A DNA stretch of 64,000 nucleotides from G963678095 sp963678095 (GCA_963678095.2 OY782746.1:124001-188000); one strand, 5' to 3'. Positions 1 to 8,921 are shown, counted from the stretch's first letter. Notes: generated from the letters alone by a model not told the origin. Program-made: numbers and translations.

Positions 1-450
1 CTTTTGCATGCTCCGGACAACGCCATGCGCCTGCATGATCTCTTCGGCCAGTTCGCCAAAAACAACGAGAATCAGTTTGCTACCGGAAAAATGATGTTTG
101 GCTTTAAGCAACAGATGCGTTACCGTCGGATTGCCGTCGGCAGAGCTTTCTACAATCTTTTTCCAAAGTCGTTCAACCTCTGCTTCCCAGTCGATAACAT
201 CCTGATAAAAAATGACCTGGTTTATCTGACATTTTGCGGCAATATACTCGGCCGCAGTCTCCAGCAGAGATACGGACAGACGGTTGCGTGTTTGTAGCAA
301 AATTTCCCAGGAATTTTGCTTCAGACTGATCTCCACATGTTTGATCCGGCATTCCTGGAAAAGCTTTTTTTGGTTTTCTTCTACTGGCAGACTGCGAACC
401 AGCTGCCAAAAATCATTCCCTTCGCGGGGAATAATACAATATTTCTGCAT
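1..450 (-). CDS. polC: DNA polymerase III alpha subunit, PolC type, N-terminal fragment (runs off the left edge)
   Basis: Only the first 150 codons are in the window; the frame is open to base 1. The product would be the replicative polymerase of Firmicutes. The visible part lacks the exonuclease and polymerase domains. The call rests on resemblance to the poorly conserved PolC N-terminal domain: an SWE motif near residue 48, a helix rich in L and A, and an invariant-looking W about residue 95. I chose the ATG at 450, which has AGAGG ten bases upstream; the in-frame ATG at 477 would sit almost on the predicted transcript start. It has its own promoter and is separated from the preceding gene by a terminator. 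An unrelated hypothetical protein is possible, because the diagnostic domains lie outside. Confidence 0.62.
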   Translation of the reverse strand, partial: MQKYCIIPREGNDFWQLVRSLPVEENQKKLFQECRIKHVEISLKQNSWEILLQTRNRLSVSLLETAAEYIAAKCQINQVIFYQDVIDWEAEVERLWKKIVESSADGNPTVTHLLLKAKHHFSGSKLILVVFGELAEEIMQAHGVVRSMQK

Positions 451-485
451 AATAACTGAGCCTCTTTCGTCATCCATTGCCTTTT

Positions 486-513
486 ATTCTATCATAAAAT
501 ATGTTCGCATCAA
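486..513 (-). promoter_or_regulatory. Probable sigma-A promoter of polC
   Basis: On the minus strand TTGATG (508-513) and TAGAAT (486-491) are separated by 16 bases. The predicted transcript start is near 479, which leaves about 29 untranslated bases before the ATG at 450. This was read by eye and is not experimentally supported. Confidence 0.5.
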
Positions 514-574
514 AACAGAATCTTTTTGACAAAAACAATGAAATATTGTCCCGCACAGAAGGTATCCTCCATAG

Positions 575-607
575 AAAAGGCCCCGCAGCTTAACCGCGGG
601 GCCTTTT
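575..607 (-). terminator. Rho-independent terminator
   Basis: A perfect 12-bp stem (575-586 with 596-607) with a 9-base loop ends in a T-run on both strands. It follows the small gene ending at 637 and separates it from polC. The symmetric A/T flanks make it potentially bidirectional. Confidence 0.9.
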
Positions 608-636
608 CGGTCACAAGCGTTTTATCGCTTATGTAT

Positions 637-963
637 TTATAATAGTTCTTCCGGAATGCTGTCGGCGGCAAGAATCCAGGTGCCAGCTTCGTTTTCTTTC
701 ATGCCAAGTGGCCGTGCCTCAATGGTCTCACCGGCAACACCAATCGATATTTTGTCGCCCATGCATTCCATAATCCATTGCTGGAACATCTCGTTTTTAT
801 TTCTGATTATGATATTAGGATCACCGCTGCGTTCATTGTGGTCTTTAAACTCAATGCCGCCGTCCTCGTGCCGGCTGATGTAATGATCTGGTTCACCCTT
901 GTGCCTTAATACAACTGAGATATCAGAAAACTTATGAAACCCATTTTTTAAAGCTGTCACCAA
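637..963 (-). CDS. Hypothetical protein, 108 aa, family not recognised
   Basis: I do not recognise this protein. It is predicted to be soluble, with no signal peptide or membrane segment, and is charged in its first half (many D, E, H, R and N). The second half looks like a small beta-rich fold with a glycine-rich stretch near residue 75. The start is GTG at 963, with AGGAG nine bases upstream. The gene stands alone: a long hairpin separates it from the cobalamin operon upstream and a strong terminator follows it. That isolation and the good translation signals support a real gene. No function can be assigned from the sequence or its neighbours. Confidence 0.7.
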   Translation of the reverse strand: MVTALKNGFHKFSDISVVLRHKGEPDHYISRHEDGGIEFKDHNERSGDPNIIIRNKNEMFQQWIMECMGDKISIGVAGETIEARPLGMKENEAGTWILAADSIPEELL

Positions 964-1000
964 GAATCATCTCCTAATTTTAAATTTAAGTCTATTCTGT

Positions 1001-1057
1001 ATATTTCGACAAATGAACGGCGATCCCTGCAAGATCGCCGCTCATTTGTCGAAATAT
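1001..1057 (-). terminator. Long near-perfect palindrome at the end of the cobalamin operon
   Basis: The arms 1001-1025 and 1033-1057 pair over 25 bp with a single A/G mismatch around a 7-base loop. The hairpin lies 25 bases past the stop of cobC, so a transcript-end role is likely. The usual U-run is missing on the minus strand. Its position next to the following gene's leader leaves room for an mRNA-stability or protein-binding role. Confidence 0.55.
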
Positions 1058-1082
1058 TTGCCGGGATAACTCCCCAGGCTGT

Positions 1083-1691
1083 TTATTTTTGCAAATGTGC
1101 GGTGCTGTTAAGCAGCTCCACCGAGCGAAGCTGTTCATCGTAGCGGATGATGTTGACCGCGGTATTGTCCTGGCGCAAAGACCAAATATACTGCAATGGC
1201 ATATGCAGCGCTTCTGCCAATATTGTGCGGATAATAGCCCCATGAGCCGCAATCAAAACAGTTTCGCCTGGATGTGTGTCGACAATTTCTTCAATTGCTG
1301 TCAGTCCGCGCTGCTGAAGCTCAGAAAAACTTTCTCCGGCTGGAATCGTAATTTTCTCTGGATTGACGAAAAAATTTGCCCCCTGCTTGGGCCACTTTTC
1401 CTCGATTTGTGTATAAGTAAGCCCTTCCCAGTCGCCAAAATTCATTTCTCGTAAACCTGCTTTTTCAGTTACGGGCAGGGAAAAGCGGTCAGCAACAAAG
1501 CTGGCTGTCTTATAAGCACGTTGCAGGTCACTGGAATAAGCGGCCGAAATTTCGGGGAAAGCAAACCGCTCCGCCAGCATTTGCGCTTGTTGAAGTCCTT
1601 TATCAGATAAAGCGATGTCCGTCTGGCCCTGATAGCGGCCAAGCAGATTCCATTTCGTCTCGCCGTGACGAACTAAAATAATTTTTGTCAT
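1083..1691 (-). CDS. cobC: Alpha-ribazole phosphatase (histidine phosphatase family)
   Basis: This 202-residue protein has the phosphoglycerate-mutase-like fold: RHGE at residues 8-11 carries the phosphorylated histidine, and a second histidine sits in AAHGAI near residue 149. In the cobalamin pathway CobC removes the phosphate from alpha-ribazole 5'-phosphate or from adenosylcobalamin 5'-phosphate. The fold alone could also be a phosphoglycerate mutase; the assignment to CobC rests on its place as last gene of the B12 operon. Its ATG overlaps the TGA of cobD by four bases, suggesting translational coupling. Confidence 0.85.
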   Translation of the reverse strand: MTKIILVRHGETKWNLLGRYQGQTDIALSDKGLQQAQMLAERFAFPEISAAYSSDLQRAYKTASFVADRFSLPVTEKAGLREMNFGDWEGLTYTQIEEKWPKQGANFFVNPEKITIPAGESFSELQQRGLTAIEEIVDTHPGETVLIAAHGAIIRTILAEALHMPLQYIWSLRQDNTAVNIIRYDEQLRSVELLNSTAHLQK

Positions 1692-2788
1692 ACCCTTGTA
1701 CTCTCCTTTAAAACTGCTTGTAATGCGGCTAGCAAAGCATCATTATCATGGGGGGACTTTACAGCAACCCGGACGTAGCCAGTAGAAAGCCCCGGGTAAT
1801 TGCTGCAATCACGGATCATAATCTGCCGTTGCAGTAATTTTTCTCTAAATAGAGCTGCACTATAGCCGGTCCCGCTGATATCAAGCAAAATAAAATTTAC
1901 AGTTGGTTTGCAAGCTTTGACCTTGGGCAGGCCTTGCAAAAGCAGCCACAGCCGTTCCCCCTCCGCTTTAACACTGGCGCGGGTTTTTTCCTGATAAGCG
2001 GTGGCGTTCAAAGCGGCAAGCCCCGCCTTTTGGGCAAGAACATTTACATTCCAGGGATCTTTGCCAAGCGCAAGCTTTTTTGCCAGAGCCTTATTGGTAG
2101 CCGCAAATCCCAGGCGCAGTCCTGGAATCGCATAAAACTTAGTCAGCGACTGCAACAGAAAAAGATTATCATAATCGGCCAGCAATTTTCGACAGCTGTA
2201 GGCTTCCTGATCCGTGCGAAAATCGATAAAGGATTCATCGACGACAACCAAACAGTTATGGTTTTTTGCCACCTTAAGACAGTCTTCGATCTCCTGCACC
2301 AGCAGGAGATTGCCAGTCGGGTTATTGGGATTACCGAGGACCAGACAATCTGCGTGCTTGATTTTATCGATAAAATCCGGGGACAGAGTCAGGGAAAAAT
2401 CCTGCGCTGCTGCTAGTTCATGATAGGTAATATCAGCCTGGCAGGCAAGTGCAGCCCGTTCGTATTCACCGAAAGACGGAACGGGAATCAGGACATTTTT
2501 CGGCCGCAGAGTATGAAAAAGAACATACAGTAGTTCCACCGCACCATTGCCCAATACAATTGTATCCGGCAATAATTTGTAATGGGTGGCAAGAGCCTGT
2601 TTTAAGTCGGCTGCCTCCGGGTCCGGGTAGTGGATGACTTGACCGATATTATCTTCGATGGCTGCTTTGACTTCATTTGCCAATCCGAGCGGGTTAATAT
2701 TGGCACTGAAATCCAAAAGCTTACCCGCTCCCGATTGCTGGCGCAAAATCTCATGAATATTTCCGCCGTGCGTGAATTTTTCCTGCAT
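1688..2788 (-). CDS. cobD: L-threonine-O-3-phosphate decarboxylase
   Basis: This is a PLP-dependent, fold-type I enzyme of about 366 residues, related to histidinol-phosphate aminotransferase. It decarboxylates threonine phosphate to (R)-1-aminopropan-2-ol phosphate, the linker of the nucleotide loop. The N-terminus has the CobD-type HGGNI and DFSANINPLG motifs, and the PLP lysine is in SLTKFYAIPG near residue 222. I placed the start at the ATG at 2788, eight bases after AGG; a GTG three codons earlier would overlap that site. It sits directly after the threonine kinase gene, which supplies its substrate. Confidence 0.92.
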   Translation of the reverse strand: MQEKFTHGGNIHEILRQQSGAGKLLDFSANINPLGLANEVKAAIEDNIGQVIHYPDPEAADLKQALATHYKLLPDTIVLGNGAVELLYVLFHTLRPKNVLIPVPSFGEYERAALACQADITYHELAAAQDFSLTLSPDFIDKIKHADCLVLGNPNNPTGNLLLVQEIEDCLKVAKNHNCLVVVDESFIDFRTDQEAYSCRKLLADYDNLFLLQSLTKFYAIPGLRLGFAATNKALAKKLALGKDPWNVNVLAQKAGLAALNATAYQEKTRASVKAEGERLWLLLQGLPKVKACKPTVNFILLDISGTGYSAALFREKLLQRQIMIRDCSNYPGLSTGYVRVAVKSPHDNDALLAALQAVLKESTRV

Positions 2789-2800
2789 GTTTATCACCTG

Positions 2801-3664
2801 TTATTCACTATTTATTCTATAGCCGCCTGCAACCAGACGAACTGTACGCCAATAGGTTAAATGCGGGAAATGGACTTGCATTTCCCTGACCGCTTTTGTC
2901 AGCGCTGCGGACGAAAAATCCGGCGCAAAAAGCAGTCCAAGTACTGTTCCACTGTGGGCGGCATTGACGCCGACGGCGCCAAGTTCTAAAGCGGCCGCAA
3001 GGATTTTCGGTAGCTGTGGCTTATAAAGGATTGCCTGGTTGGCCATTGCGCTGAGAGATGCTGCCTTGCCTACAGAAACAGCATCTGCCCGGGACAGCAT
3101 GGCCAAGGCTTCACGAATGAGGGGTTCATTCTCCCGGTTGAGCCGCTCGAGATCTGTCCGGGCATGAAAGCGCAGGGTATCCACCGTACCGCCGGTATCA
3201 AAAACGGCAATTTGTAACGGTGGTATGCCAGAAATTTCTTGTTGGCAAGCGCCGGTTATATGGTTCATTTGGACAATGCCGTCAAAAAAAACGCCATCGG
3301 TCGGTTCAATCCGGGCTGCGATTGCAGCTACCGTTTCCGGCGCTATCGTTTTACCCAGGGAAGCCGTTACAGCAAAACACACCGCAGCGATATCGGCACT
3401 GCTTGAGGCCATCCCCTTCCCCGTTAAAAGGTCAGAGGTTATTGACAGTGAAAACGGATATTTTTTTACGGAAAAATATTCTAAAATCGCAGCAACGGCC
3501 GCTTGTGCTTTACTGCCACAGCCTGAAAAGCAGGTGACGCTATTAGGTGATACCACCGCTTGTGTGTAGACATCAATCGGGCAGGTGACGAGAAAAGGCT
3601 TTCCGTTTAGAGTTCCCTGAACGAGCTCGCCACAAGAACCGGGGACTTTTATCGTTAGCCGCAT
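2801..3664 (-). CDS. pduX: L-threonine kinase, PduX type (GHMP kinase)
   Basis: The 287-residue protein begins with the PduX-like PGSCGELVQG motif and has the GHMP ATP-binding loop GKGMASSSAD near residues 82-91. PduX phosphorylates L-threonine to threonine phosphate, the substrate of CobD, which is encoded immediately downstream. The start ATG at 3664 has GGAG a few bases upstream. In this operon pduX lies between cobS and cobD, so all three act in assembly of the lower nucleotide loop. Other GHMP kinases such as homoserine kinase are less likely given this context and motif. Confidence 0.88.
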   Translation of the reverse strand: MRLTIKVPGSCGELVQGTLNGKPFLVTCPIDVYTQAVVSPNSVTCFSGCGSKAQAAVAAILEYFSVKKYPFSLSITSDLLTGKGMASSSADIAAVCFAVTASLGKTIAPETVAAIAARIEPTDGVFFDGIVQMNHITGACQQEISGIPPLQIAVFDTGGTVDTLRFHARTDLERLNRENEPLIREALAMLSRADAVSVGKAASLSAMANQAILYKPQLPKILAAALELGAVGVNAAHSGTVLGLLFAPDFSSAALTKAVREMQVHFPHLTYWRTVRLVAGGYRINSE

Positions 3665-3675
3665 AAGATAAACTC

Positions 3676-4440
3676 CTATATCATGATGTGAATGGCACAG
3701 AGAAAAGCAAACAGTGCAAATAATTCACCCAAGTGTGTAATCGCACCATAAACATCCCCTGTAAGGCCGCCAAGAATTTTGGTGACATATTTTGCGAAAC
3801 AAAAAGCCGCAACAATTGTAGCCAACATGCTTATTATAGCAAAAATTCCCCAGGGTGTAACGAAAAGCAACGTCGAAAAAACAGCAAATATCAAAGCGCT
3901 GCGGTTGGCATGCTCGGCAAACGCTTTGCCCATGCCCTCTGGCCGGGCATAAGGAAAGCAGACAATCGCCATCGTCATGCATAGCCTGGCTATAATTGGC
4001 ATGACAAACAGTGCTGTTGGCAGATACCTGGCATCAAAATCCGCCAACAAGGCATATGCCAGTATTAGATAAGCGGCAAAGGCCACAACAGCATTCGAGC
4101 CCACACAGCTGTCCTTCATGATTACAAGCATTTTTTCACGGGTGCGGCCGGAAAAAATACCATCCATGGTGTCCATAAAGCCGTCACAGTGGAGGCCCCC
4201 CGTCATTATAATCGGCAACAGCAAAAGCAAAGCATTACGGATATGCTCCGGGAATAAAAGCCCCTGTTGTGGCAGCATAACGAGCAGTAAATAAGCCGTG
4301 CTGGCATAGATCGTCCCTAAGACAACACCAACCAGAGGGAAAAATCTAACACTTCGGCCAAAATCTGCGGCAGTCCAGCTCGTCTGCTTTACGATGGATA
4401 TTCTGGTCAAAAACTGGAGACCAATAAAAAAAGCTTTCAA
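3676..4440 (-). CDS. cobS: Adenosylcobinamide-GDP ribazoletransferase (cobalamin synthase)
   Basis: This 254-residue integral membrane protein joins adenosylcobinamide-GDP with alpha-ribazole (or its phosphate) in the last step of cobalamin assembly. It contains the CobS-type FPLVGVVLG segment and the acidic motif GGLHCDGFMDTMDGIFSG is spread around residues 70-87. Several hydrophobic segments follow. The true start is the TTG at 4440, whose last bases overlap the TGA of cbiB; GGGAGG lies eight bases upstream inside the end of cbiB. The longer open frame extends about 70 codons upstream, entirely inside cbiB, and is not used. Confidence 0.92.
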   Translation of the reverse strand: MKAFFIGLQFLTRISIVKQTSWTAADFGRSVRFFPLVGVVLGTIYASTAYLLLVMLPQQGLLFPEHIRNALLLLLPIIMTGGLHCDGFMDTMDGIFSGRTREKMLVIMKDSCVGSNAVVAFAAYLILAYALLADFDARYLPTALFVMPIIARLCMTMAIVCFPYARPEGMGKAFAEHANRSALIFAVFSTLLFVTPWGIFAIISMLATIVAAFCFAKYVTKILGGLTGDVYGAITHLGELFALFAFLCAIHIMI

Positions 4441-5429
4441 AAAAAGATTCCTCCCGCAATAAAAATAGAAGCGATAGCCAAAAATAGAAATGTGGTTGCA
4501 TACATCAACCGTATTGTCTGATAGATATGCTGGGGAGCCAGTTCGTTTTGGCTGTCCCCCATATAAGCGCGAAAGGAGGGCTGGCCAAAATAGTAATTGA
4601 GTCCGCCGAGACGGATTCCCAGGGCACCGGCAACAGCCGCTTCCGGGCACCCCCCGTTAGGGCTGGGATGCTTCGACGCATCGCGCCTGAGCATGCGCCA
4701 GCTTTCTTTCGCCTGAAACCGCAGGAAAAATGCGGCCAGGACTAATAAAAGACCCGTAATGCGGGCCGGTATGTAATTTAAAATATCATCTAATTTAGCG
4801 CCGATCCGGCCAAAAAATAAATAACGCTCATTTTTATAGCCAATCATGGAATCCATCGTGTTGACGGCACGATATAAGACAGCCAGGGGCGCTCCCCCAA
4901 GAAAAAAATAAAATAACGGTGAAATTACACCATCAACAATATTTTCGGCAATGGTTTCAACCGCTGCCCGTGTGATGTCGGGTGTATCAAGGTTTTTCGT
5001 ATCCCGCCCGACAATCCAGCCAACTTTACAGCGCGCCTCAGCCAGATTTTCCTGTTCGAGATAAACGGCTATTTCACGTCCGGCCCGGCTCAGACTGTTC
5101 GGTGAAATCGTACAGTATAGCAGCAGCATATTGATAAAAGTGCCCAGTGCCGGCAACTGCGGGAAATAGAAACTGAAAAACTGCTCGATCGCCAGGACAG
5201 CCATATAGCAGCTGGCCAAGACCAGACAGACCAGCATGCCGCCGCTCAGCAGCTGCAAGACGGGACTTTGCTTTCTTCGGTATAAAAGTTTTTCGAGCAA
5301 GGCAATGAGGTTGCCAATTAAAACGACCGGATGAAGCTTGGTCCGTGGATCACCGATCATGAAGTCAACAAAAACGCTGCCCCAGGCAATCAGCAAGAGT
5401 TCAGGCATGGCAATCGCCCATGATTTCAT
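4437..5429 (-). CDS. cbiB: Adenosylcobinamide-phosphate synthase
   Basis: CbiB attaches the aminopropanol (phosphate) linker to adenosylcobyric acid. The 330-residue sequence is hydrophobic throughout and shows the family signatures DFMIGDPRTKLHPV near the N-terminus, GRDTKNLDTPDITRA mid-protein and the PNGGCPEAAVAGALG region near residue 256. It overlaps the end of cbiP by 29 bases; a second possible ATG at 5408 would leave an overlap of only eight bases, so the first seven residues are uncertain. It precedes cobS with a four-base overlap. Confidence 0.92.
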   Translation of the reverse strand: MKSWAIAMPELLLIAWGSVFVDFMIGDPRTKLHPVVLIGNLIALLEKLLYRRKQSPVLQLLSGGMLVCLVLASCYMAVLAIEQFFSFYFPQLPALGTFINMLLLYCTISPNSLSRAGREIAVYLEQENLAEARCKVGWIVGRDTKNLDTPDITRAAVETIAENIVDGVISPLFYFFLGGAPLAVLYRAVNTMDSMIGYKNERYLFFGRIGAKLDDILNYIPARITGLLLVLAAFFLRFQAKESWRMLRRDASKHPSPNGGCPEAAVAGALGIRLGGLNYYFGQPSFRAYMGDSQNELAPQHIYQTIRLMYATTFLFLAIASIFIAGGIFF

Positions 5430-6939
5430 GCAGTCGTTTCATATCCAGTCTGTTGCGCACGGTGTCAGCCAGACGGTTATAGCTGGCCTGTTTGGCCGCA
5501 TAGGTGTTTATGCTGACCGGCAGTGGTTCCAGTTTTTTATGCCGGCGGATGGCATTTAAAAGTGCCCGACGGTATTCATCGTTGTCAAAAATACCATGGA
5601 TATAGGTTCCCATCACGAGTCCGTCAGCGCGGCAAAGTCCATCGGGAAGATCAACCGCTTCAGCGGAGCGCTCTGTCAGGCGGAAGGGATGCCGGATATT
5701 TTCCTCGAGGAAAACCGTCTGCCCCATATGAATCTCATAGCCGTGAAGATTTATCGCTTCTATTTTACTGCCTAAAAATACCATTTCCTCACAATCGGCA
5801 TTGACTTGTGAGGTCAATTTATGCTTACTGAAAGTTGTTTCCATCGGCAGCAGATCCATGCCTTCGATCTGTCCGTGTTCTGATTCGGTATGATACGGAT
5901 CGTAAATGGCCCGGCCCAGCATTTGATAGCCGCCGCAGATGCCAATGACGGGAATCCCCTGACAGATAGCGGCTTTAATCGTTTTTTCCAGCCCCGAGCG
6001 ACGCAGGTAGAGCAGATCTTCGGTTGTATTTTTACTGCCGGGCAGCAAAATCAAATCAGGCCGGCCGATCGATTCGCCCTGTTTGACATAATACAGCGAA
6101 ACATCTTCTTCCCCAGCCAAAGCGTCAAAATCTGTAAAATTCGATATTTTAGGTGTCTGAATGACAGCAATTGCCAAATCCTTTTTTTTGCGGGAACTGC
6201 CACTTGTTTTTTCCTCAAGCGAAACGGAATCCTCGTCGTCAATTCCCAACTGGTCAAGATGAGGGATCACGCCGAGAACCGGCTTGCCGGTTTTTTCTTC
6301 AAGAAAGGTCAGGGCGGGTTCCAGCAGCGTTATATCACCACGGAATTTATTGATGATCAGCCCTTTAACCAACGCCCGTTCCTCTTCATCGAGCAGTTCC
6401 AGCGTTCCGACCAACGAAGCGAGTGCCCCGCCACGGTCGATATCGGCAATCAAAAGTACCGGGGCCTGAAGGTGCTTGGCCACACGCATATTCACGATAT
6501 CATTGGCCTTGAGATTCACTTCTGCCGGGCTGCCCGCCCCTTCAATGACAATAGTATCGTATACGGCATCAAGGCGCTGCAGCGATTCCTTTACTGCTGA
6601 AAATGCCTTGAGTGAATACCCTTGATGATATTCCTTCGCCGACATATTCCCGATGGGTTCTCCCATTAAAACTACCTGTGAGCAGGCATTGCCTGTAGGC
6701 TTTAGCAATACCGGGTTCATGTCTACCATTGGCTCAAGTCCCGCAGCTTCCGCCTGTGCAACCTGTGCCCGGCCCATCTCCTTGCCATCACGGGTGACGT
6801 AGGAATTTAATGCCATATTTTGGGCTTTGAAGGGAACGACTTTTTTGCCGTCTTGATAGAAAATCCGGCATAGAGCCGTTGTCAAAATGCTTTTCCCTAC
6901 ATGGGAGCTTGTCCCCTGCAGCATAATGTAATTTGCCAT
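5401..6939 (-). CDS. cbiP: Cobyric acid synthase (glutamine-hydrolysing)
   Basis: This 512-residue enzyme amidates the b, d, e and g side chains of adenosylcobyrinate a,c-diamide using glutamine and ATP. The N-terminal dethiobiotin-synthetase-like domain starts with GTSSHVGKS (residues 9-17). The C-terminal class I glutamine amidotransferase domain carries the nucleophile in GICGGYQMLG (near residue 340) and a histidine in YIHGIFDN near residue 450. Length and layout match CobQ/CbiP. The ATG at 6939 has GGAGG upstream. It is also known as cobQ. Confidence 0.95.
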   Translation of the reverse strand: MANYIMLQGTSSHVGKSILTTALCRIFYQDGKKVVPFKAQNMALNSYVTRDGKEMGRAQVAQAEAAGLEPMVDMNPVLLKPTGNACSQVVLMGEPIGNMSAKEYHQGYSLKAFSAVKESLQRLDAVYDTIVIEGAGSPAEVNLKANDIVNMRVAKHLQAPVLLIADIDRGGALASLVGTLELLDEEERALVKGLIINKFRGDITLLEPALTFLEEKTGKPVLGVIPHLDQLGIDDEDSVSLEEKTSGSSRKKKDLAIAVIQTPKISNFTDFDALAGEEDVSLYYVKQGESIGRPDLILLPGSKNTTEDLLYLRRSGLEKTIKAAICQGIPVIGICGGYQMLGRAIYDPYHTESEHGQIEGMDLLPMETTFSKHKLTSQVNADCEEMVFLGSKIEAINLHGYEIHMGQTVFLEENIRHPFRLTERSAEAVDLPDGLCRADGLVMGTYIHGIFDNDEYRRALLNAIRRHKKLEPLPVSINTYAAKQASYNRLADTVRNRLDMKRLHEIMGDCHA

Positions 6940-6944
6940 GCTTC

Positions 6945-7511
6945 TTATGCCTCCAAATGTTGTGCTAATTTTTTTATATTGAGCGGCAGCCCGCAGGCTA
7001 CCAGATAGACGTCAGCCGCTTCCCGGGCAATGGCCTGATTGGCGAGTCCTGACAAATCACGATATTGCCGGGCTAAGGCATTTTCCGGCACGATGCCAGC
7101 CCCCACTTCATTGGTTACAATGACCACCGTACTGTCACAGGCAGCTATCGTCCGTATCAGGGTTGTAATTTTCCCTAAAATATGATCATGCTGCGCCTGA
7201 AGGTCTGCCGGTAAATCCGGCTGACAGAGCAGATTGCTCAGGTATAAGGTCAGACAGTCAAATAAAATCAAGTCATTACCGGCGGCTGCAGCCTGCTGTA
7301 TGGCCCTTTCGGGAGCAAGGGGCGCTTCATATGTCTGCCAGTTTTCTGGACGGCGCTGGCGATGAAGATCAATGCGATAGCGCATCTCTTCATCGCGAAT
7401 TTCTGCAGTTGCTATATAGGCAATTTTTTTGCCATGGAGCATAGCATATTTTTCAGCAAAACTGCTTTTACCACTGCGCGCACCGCCCGTTACAAGAATA
7501 AGCTTTCCCAC
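6945..7511 (-). CDS. cobU: Adenosylcobinamide kinase / adenosylcobinamide-phosphate guanylyltransferase
   Basis: CobU is a bifunctional enzyme that phosphorylates adenosylcobinamide and then transfers GMP from GTP. The 188-residue protein begins with the P-loop GGARSGKSSFAE (residues 8-19) and has the DCLTLYLSNLL motif about residue 81. The start is GTG at 7511, one base after the TAA of cbiA, with AGGAGG nine bases upstream inside the cbiA end. The open frame reaches much further upstream inside cbiA and that part is not coding. Confidence 0.95.
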   Translation of the reverse strand: MGKLILVTGGARSGKSSFAEKYAMLHGKKIAYIATAEIRDEEMRYRIDLHRQRRPENWQTYEAPLAPERAIQQAAAAGNDLILFDCLTLYLSNLLCQPDLPADLQAQHDHILGKITTLIRTIAACDSTVVIVTNEVGAGIVPENALARQYRDLSGLANQAIAREAADVYLVACGLPLNIKKLAQHLEA

Positions 7512-7512
7512 G

Positions 7513-8910
7513 TTATTTCGCCTCCTGTTTTTGTTCTGCCTGATAAGCCCGGCAATTTTCAATGAAGGCGGCTCCCGCCTGTGGACAGCCGGCAAAATGC
7601 AGGTGCAGATAGGAGCCAAGAATTCTTTCGGACGCATAACCGGCTGCATACTGCTGATTATTTCTGTTTTTGGTAAACGTAAACGCCCAGGGATACTCGG
7701 CAATATCCGTTGGCGCAATATAGGAAGAAAAATGAAACTCATGCCCCCGCAGGACAGAGCCCTTGGCTCCCAATAACGTATTTTGGCGCATCTGTGCTTT
7801 TACATAACCGACGGTCTGCAGCTTTTCATTCATCCGGCAACTGCCAGGGATTACGCCAGCCATTACATGGCATTTCCCCGAAAAATCAACCAGCGATTCT
7901 GTAAGATACATAAAGCCGCCGCATTCAGCATAAATCGGCTGCTTTTTCTGGGCCGCTGTGCGCAGAGCTAGCAGCATGGCCTTATTTTCTGAAAGCTGCT
8001 GGGCAAATACTTCCGGGAATCCTCCGCCAAGAAAAATCCCATCGGCCGGCGGCAGCGTCTGATCCGCAAGCGGACTGAAAAACACGATATTGGCACCCTG
8101 TTGCTCCAGTGCGGCCAAGCTTTCCGGATAGTAAAAGGAAAAGGCTTCATCCTTGGCCACGGCAATGGTGATATTCTGGGGACTCGCCTGCGTTGACAGC
8201 GTATTTTCCCTGTGCAACGGCGCTGCTGCCTTGGCAATTTCCCGAAGCCGGGAAAGGTCTATATCCGCAGCCATTCTTTGGGCAAACAGGCCCATCCGGT
8301 CCGTTGTTTCATTTTCTGTCGTTGGCACAAGCCCGAGGTGCCGTTCCGGCAGCTGCAGGTTTTGATCGCGAAAAACAGCTCCGAGGACAGGAATCGATAA
8401 TTTCCCCAGGGCATTTTCAATCATCTGCTTATGGTTTAAGGAACCAACCCGGTTTAAAATAACCCCGGCCAAATTCACCTCCGGATCATAGCTTTTGAAA
8501 CCTAATGCAATCGCTGCTGCACTGTCTCCCATAGCCTTTACATCAATAACTAATATGACAGGAGCTTTTAGCAGCTTGGCGATCGCCGCCGTTGAACTGA
8601 TGCCGTTCTTGCCGCCATCATAAAGTCCCATAACGCCCTCGATAATCGCTATATCTGCATCACCGGCAGTGCTGCAAAAGATATCCTGTATCTTTTCTTC
8701 GCTGACCAGCCAGGAATCAAGATTATGTCCTTTTCTGCCACTGGCAAGTTCATGGTATCCTGGATCAATATAATCCGGACCGATCTTATAGGATTGGGGC
8801 GCGTATCCCTGCTCTCTTAATGCAGCCAAAATTCCTGTCACAATTGTAGTCTTGCCGGAACCGCTGTGCACAGCACCAATCACGATACGGGGAATATTTT
8901 TTTCTCCCAT
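7513..8910 (-). CDS. cbiA: Cobyrinate a,c-diamide synthase
   Basis: CbiA amidates the a and c acetate side chains of cobyrinate with glutamine and ATP. The 465-residue protein has the P-loop SGSGKTTIVTG near residue 18 in the N-terminal ATPase domain and the amidotransferase nucleophile in AECGGFMYL near residue 335, with a catalytic histidine towards the C-terminus (SYLHLHFAG). It is a paralogue of CbiP, three genes upstream in the pathway cluster. The ATG at 8910 has AGG upstream. Confidence 0.95.
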   Translation of the reverse strand: MGEKNIPRIVIGAVHSGSGKTTIVTGILAALREQGYAPQSYKIGPDYIDPGYHELASGRKGHNLDSWLVSEEKIQDIFCSTAGDADIAIIEGVMGLYDGGKNGISSTAAIAKLLKAPVILVIDVKAMGDSAAAIALGFKSYDPEVNLAGVILNRVGSLNHKQMIENALGKLSIPVLGAVFRDQNLQLPERHLGLVPTTENETTDRMGLFAQRMAADIDLSRLREIAKAAAPLHRENTLSTQASPQNITIAVAKDEAFSFYYPESLAALEQQGANIVFFSPLADQTLPPADGIFLGGGFPEVFAQQLSENKAMLLALRTAAQKKQPIYAECGGFMYLTESLVDFSGKCHVMAGVIPGSCRMNEKLQTVGYVKAQMRQNTLLGAKGSVLRGHEFHFSSYIAPTDIAEYPWAFTFTKNRNNQQYAAGYASERILGSYLHLHFAGCPQAGAAFIENCRAYQAEQKQEAK

Positions 8911-8921
8911 ACTATCAACCT

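Noticed and set aside
4..297. Plus-strand open frame in the polC 5' end
   Set aside because: It lies antisense to the polC coding frame, lacks a ribosome-binding site and has no recognisable motif.
4441..4650. Upstream extension of cobS
   Set aside because: The extra codons lie within the cbiB coding region, whereas TTG 4440 has a strong ribosome site and gives the usual family length.
5890..6600. 236-codon plus-strand frame
   Set aside because: It is a shadow of cbiP, whose frame carries the family motifs; no start site or matching family.
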